From Methylosinus sp. Sm6 (GTDB lineage: Bacteria; Pseudomonadota; Alphaproteobacteria; Rhizobiales; Beijerinckiaceae), in NCBI RefSeq assembly GCF_019802345.1, contig NZ_JAINDZ010000014.1, positions 1 to 64,000 of the forward strand: a stretch of DNA of 64,000 nucleotides, given 5' to 3'. Both the position numbers and the translations under genes were made by a program. This document shows positions 62,747-64,000 of this stretch, in pieces. Below the pieces are notes generated by a model. That model was not told where the DNA came from and searched no databases. It worked only from the letters and a program-made list of their open reading frames with translations. The stretch's first letter is position 1, and every line of letters begins with the position of its first letter.

Positions 62747-63268
62747 ATGGCGGAAGCCGAAAGCAAAGTTCCCGTGCGGCAGCAGAGGGAGACCGCGCCG
62801 AGCTCTGGCCTGTTCGACTGGCATCCGTTCGAGACGTTGCGGCGGCAGATCGACCGGCTGTTCGAGGACGCGCCGTTCCAGCGGGCCACGCCGAGCGACC
62901 TGGAGCCGTTCGGACGGTTCTCGCTCGGCTGGGCGACGACGCCGGCGGTCGATCTCGTGGAGAAGGACCAGGAGTATCAGGTCACGGCGGAGCTGCCTGG
63001 GCTCGACGAGAAGAATATCGAGGTGAAGCTGCACAATGGCTCGCTCGTCATCAGCGGCGAGAAGAAGGAGGAGCGCGAGGAGAAGGACAAGGGCTATTTC
63101 CTGTCCGAGCGCCGCTTCGGCGCGTTCCGTCGCGCCTTCCGCCTGCCGGAGGATGTCGATAAGGAGAAGATCGACGCGACCTTCACGAAAGGCGTGCTGA
63201 CCGTGCGCCTGCCGAAGTCGGCCGCGGCGCAAAAGCCCGAGAAGGTCATCTCCGTCAAGGCGGCGTGA
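62747..63268 (+). CDS. Small heat-shock protein (Hsp20/alpha-crystallin family)
   Basis: The 173-residue protein has an N-terminal DWHPFETLRRQIDRLFED, the alpha-crystallin domain AVDLVEKDQEYQVTAELPGL to NGSLVISGEKKEE, and FRRAFRLPEDVDKEKIDATFTKGVLTVRLPK. It is an ATP-independent holdase. GAGGAGG precedes ATG 62747. A heat-shock promoter was not recognised in the 159-bp gap. Confidence 0.95.
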   Translation: MAEAESKVPVRQQRETAPSSGLFDWHPFETLRRQIDRLFEDAPFQRATPSDLEPFGRFSLGWATTPAVDLVEKDQEYQVTAELPGLDEKNIEVKLHNGSLVISGEKKEEREEKDKGYFLSERRFGAFRRAFRLPEDVDKEKIDATFTKGVLTVRLPKSAAAQKPEKVISVKAA

Positions 63269-63290
63269 CGTGCGGCTCGGGTGAATCGCT

Positions 63291-63320
63291 TCCTCTCCCG
63301 CGCGCCCCGCGGGAGAGGGG
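63291..63320. repeat. CCTCTCCCGC...GCGGGAGAGG palindrome
   Basis: CCTCTCCCGC (63291-63300) then GCGGGAGAGG near 63309 form a perfect stem with a short GC-rich loop. It has the same inner arms as the 25487 and 50728 elements. It lies between hsp20 and the last gene. Confidence 0.65.
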
Positions 63321-63338
63321 CGCGCGGGGGGCGCCCGC

Positions 63339-64000
63339 ATGTCCACCGCTTTTCGGCTGGCGAGCTTCAACATCGAAAATCTCGACTGGTCGCCCGCTGG
63401 CGAAGAGGCGTTCGAGCAGCGGCTCGCCGTGCTGCGTCCGCTGCTCGCGGCGATCGCGGCCGATGTTCTGTGCCTGCAGGAGGTCGATGCGCAGCGGCCG
63501 GCGCCGCATGCGCCGCGGCGCTTCATCGCGCTCGACCGGCTCGTCGCCGGCACGCTCTATGACGGCTTCTCTCGGGCGACGAGCCTGCGTCCGGGGACGG
63601 ATGCGCCGGCCGACATTCACAATCTCGCGATATTGAGCCGCTGGCCGATCGTCGAGACGCGCCAGCTCCACCACGACATCATCGCGCCCTGGCGCTGGAC
63701 GCCCCCCGCTGCGCCGGCGCCTGTCGAGATCCTGTTCGATCGCCCGGCGCTCTATGCGCGCATCGCGCCGCCGAACGGGCCCGCGCTGCATGTGTTGAAC
63801 CTGCATTTGCGCGCGCCCCGCGCGGTCCCTCTGTCCGGGGCGAGCGGCGCGCGCTGCGGTCCCGCATTCGCCGAAGGACAATTCCTCGCCGCGCAGAAGC
63901 GCGAGGGCCAGGCGCTGGAGACGCGGCTCTTCGTCGATCGCCTCTTTGCCGATGACGAGGGCGCGTCGATCGCGGTCTGCGGCGATCTCAACTCCGAGGG
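63339..64000 (+). CDS. Endonuclease/exonuclease/phosphatase family protein (partial, runs off the window)
   Basis: From ATG 63339 the frame is open to the window end, about 220 residues. It shows the EEP hallmarks: LASFNIENLDW with the metal-site N, VLCLQEVDAQRP (the Q-E motif), LAILSRWPIVE, VLNLHLRAP, and at the end AVCGDLNSEG (the G-D-x-N motif). Members cleave phosphodiesters in nucleic acids or lipids. The C-terminus, with the final catalytic histidine, is outside the window. Confidence 0.9.
   Translation, partial: MSTAFRLASFNIENLDWSPAGEEAFEQRLAVLRPLLAAIAADVLCLQEVDAQRPAPHAPRRFIALDRLVAGTLYDGFSRATSLRPGTDAPADIHNLAILSRWPIVETRQLHHDIIAPWRWTPPAAPAPVEILFDRPALYARIAPPNGPALHVLNLHLRAPRAVPLSGASGARCGPAFAEGQFLAAQKREGQALETRLFVDRLFADDEGASIAVCGDLNSE

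Noticed and set aside
1-64000. CRISPR arrays, rRNA genes, prophage or complete insertion sequences
   Set aside because: No regularly spaced direct repeats, no rRNA-like stretches, no integrase or transposase frames were seen anywhere in the window.

Overview
The window is GC-rich alphaproteobacterial chromosome, most likely from a methylotroph or methanotroph of the Hyphomicrobiales (Methylocystis/Methylosinus type). Three things support this: an archaeal-type tetrahydromethanopterin (H4MPT) C1 cluster with mch, an ATP-grasp gene, a CitG-like gene, two fae genes and a hisA-like gene; a GcrA cell-cycle regulator with clustered GANTC sites; and the small COX4-type subunit next to a three-subunit pntAA-pntAB-pntB. 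I see no rRNA, CRISPR array, prophage or complete insertion sequence. The species is inferred, not shown.

Layout. 1-5.2 kb: H4MPT-linked formaldehyde oxidation. 5.5-8.5 kb: two small secreted proteins flanking an M48 TPR metalloprotease. 8.8-12.9 kb: succinate dehydrogenase operon sdhC-sdhD-sdhA-(antitoxin-like gene, vapD)-sdhB, with a toxin-antitoxin-like pair lodged between sdhA and sdhB. 13.3-19.5 kb: a FixJ-family regulator whose receiver has lost its phosphorylation residues, alr, a cold-shock-domain/coiled-coil gene pair, infA-maf, and an acyltransferase-SGNH protein. 19.5-25.1 kb: a sulfide/persulfide detoxification locus (TauE, DUF442-SQR fusion, DUF2892, two YeeE halves, Blh-type MBL enzyme), divergent from a peroxiredoxin and a BigR-like ArsR regulator, with a perfect palindrome between the two transcription units. 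25.2-34.4 kb: lptM-lysA, a VOC protein, nucleotide-sugar enzymes on either side of tRNA-Thr(UGU), gph, DUF2817, rpiA and small secreted proteins. 34.6-46.9 kb: gor, a patatin, the pnt operon, gcrA, argD-argF-hslO, hisS and a GIY-YIG-like gene. 47.3-50.4 kb: a DUF1217 flagellar-type protein and small secreted proteins. 50.96-62.6 kb: two giant exported proteins on the same strand, a 1700-residue protein built around a recurring G-x-Y motif and a 1936-residue alpha-2-macroglobulin with a thioester motif, separated by a decayed hicA and an intact hicB. The window ends with hsp20 and a truncated endonuclease/exonuclease/phosphatase gene.

How it fits together. Fae and Mch handle formaldehyde on H4MPT; Sdh, the Cox-type subunit and transhydrogenase serve respiration and NADPH supply; the BigR-like locus would sense and oxidise sulfide or persulfide; the giant pair is probably an envelope defence or protease-trapping system.

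Intergenic regions carry at least four dispersed palindromic repeat families. One is a ~175 bp MITE-like element with terminal inverted repeats (two full copies and one half copy); another is a GAGCCTGAAGGCTCG REP-like element that usually sits at gene 3' ends. The items most worth a second look are the toxin-antitoxin pair inside sdh, the giant G-x-Y/A2M pair, the degenerate FixJ receiver and the BigR-like sensor with relocated cysteines.
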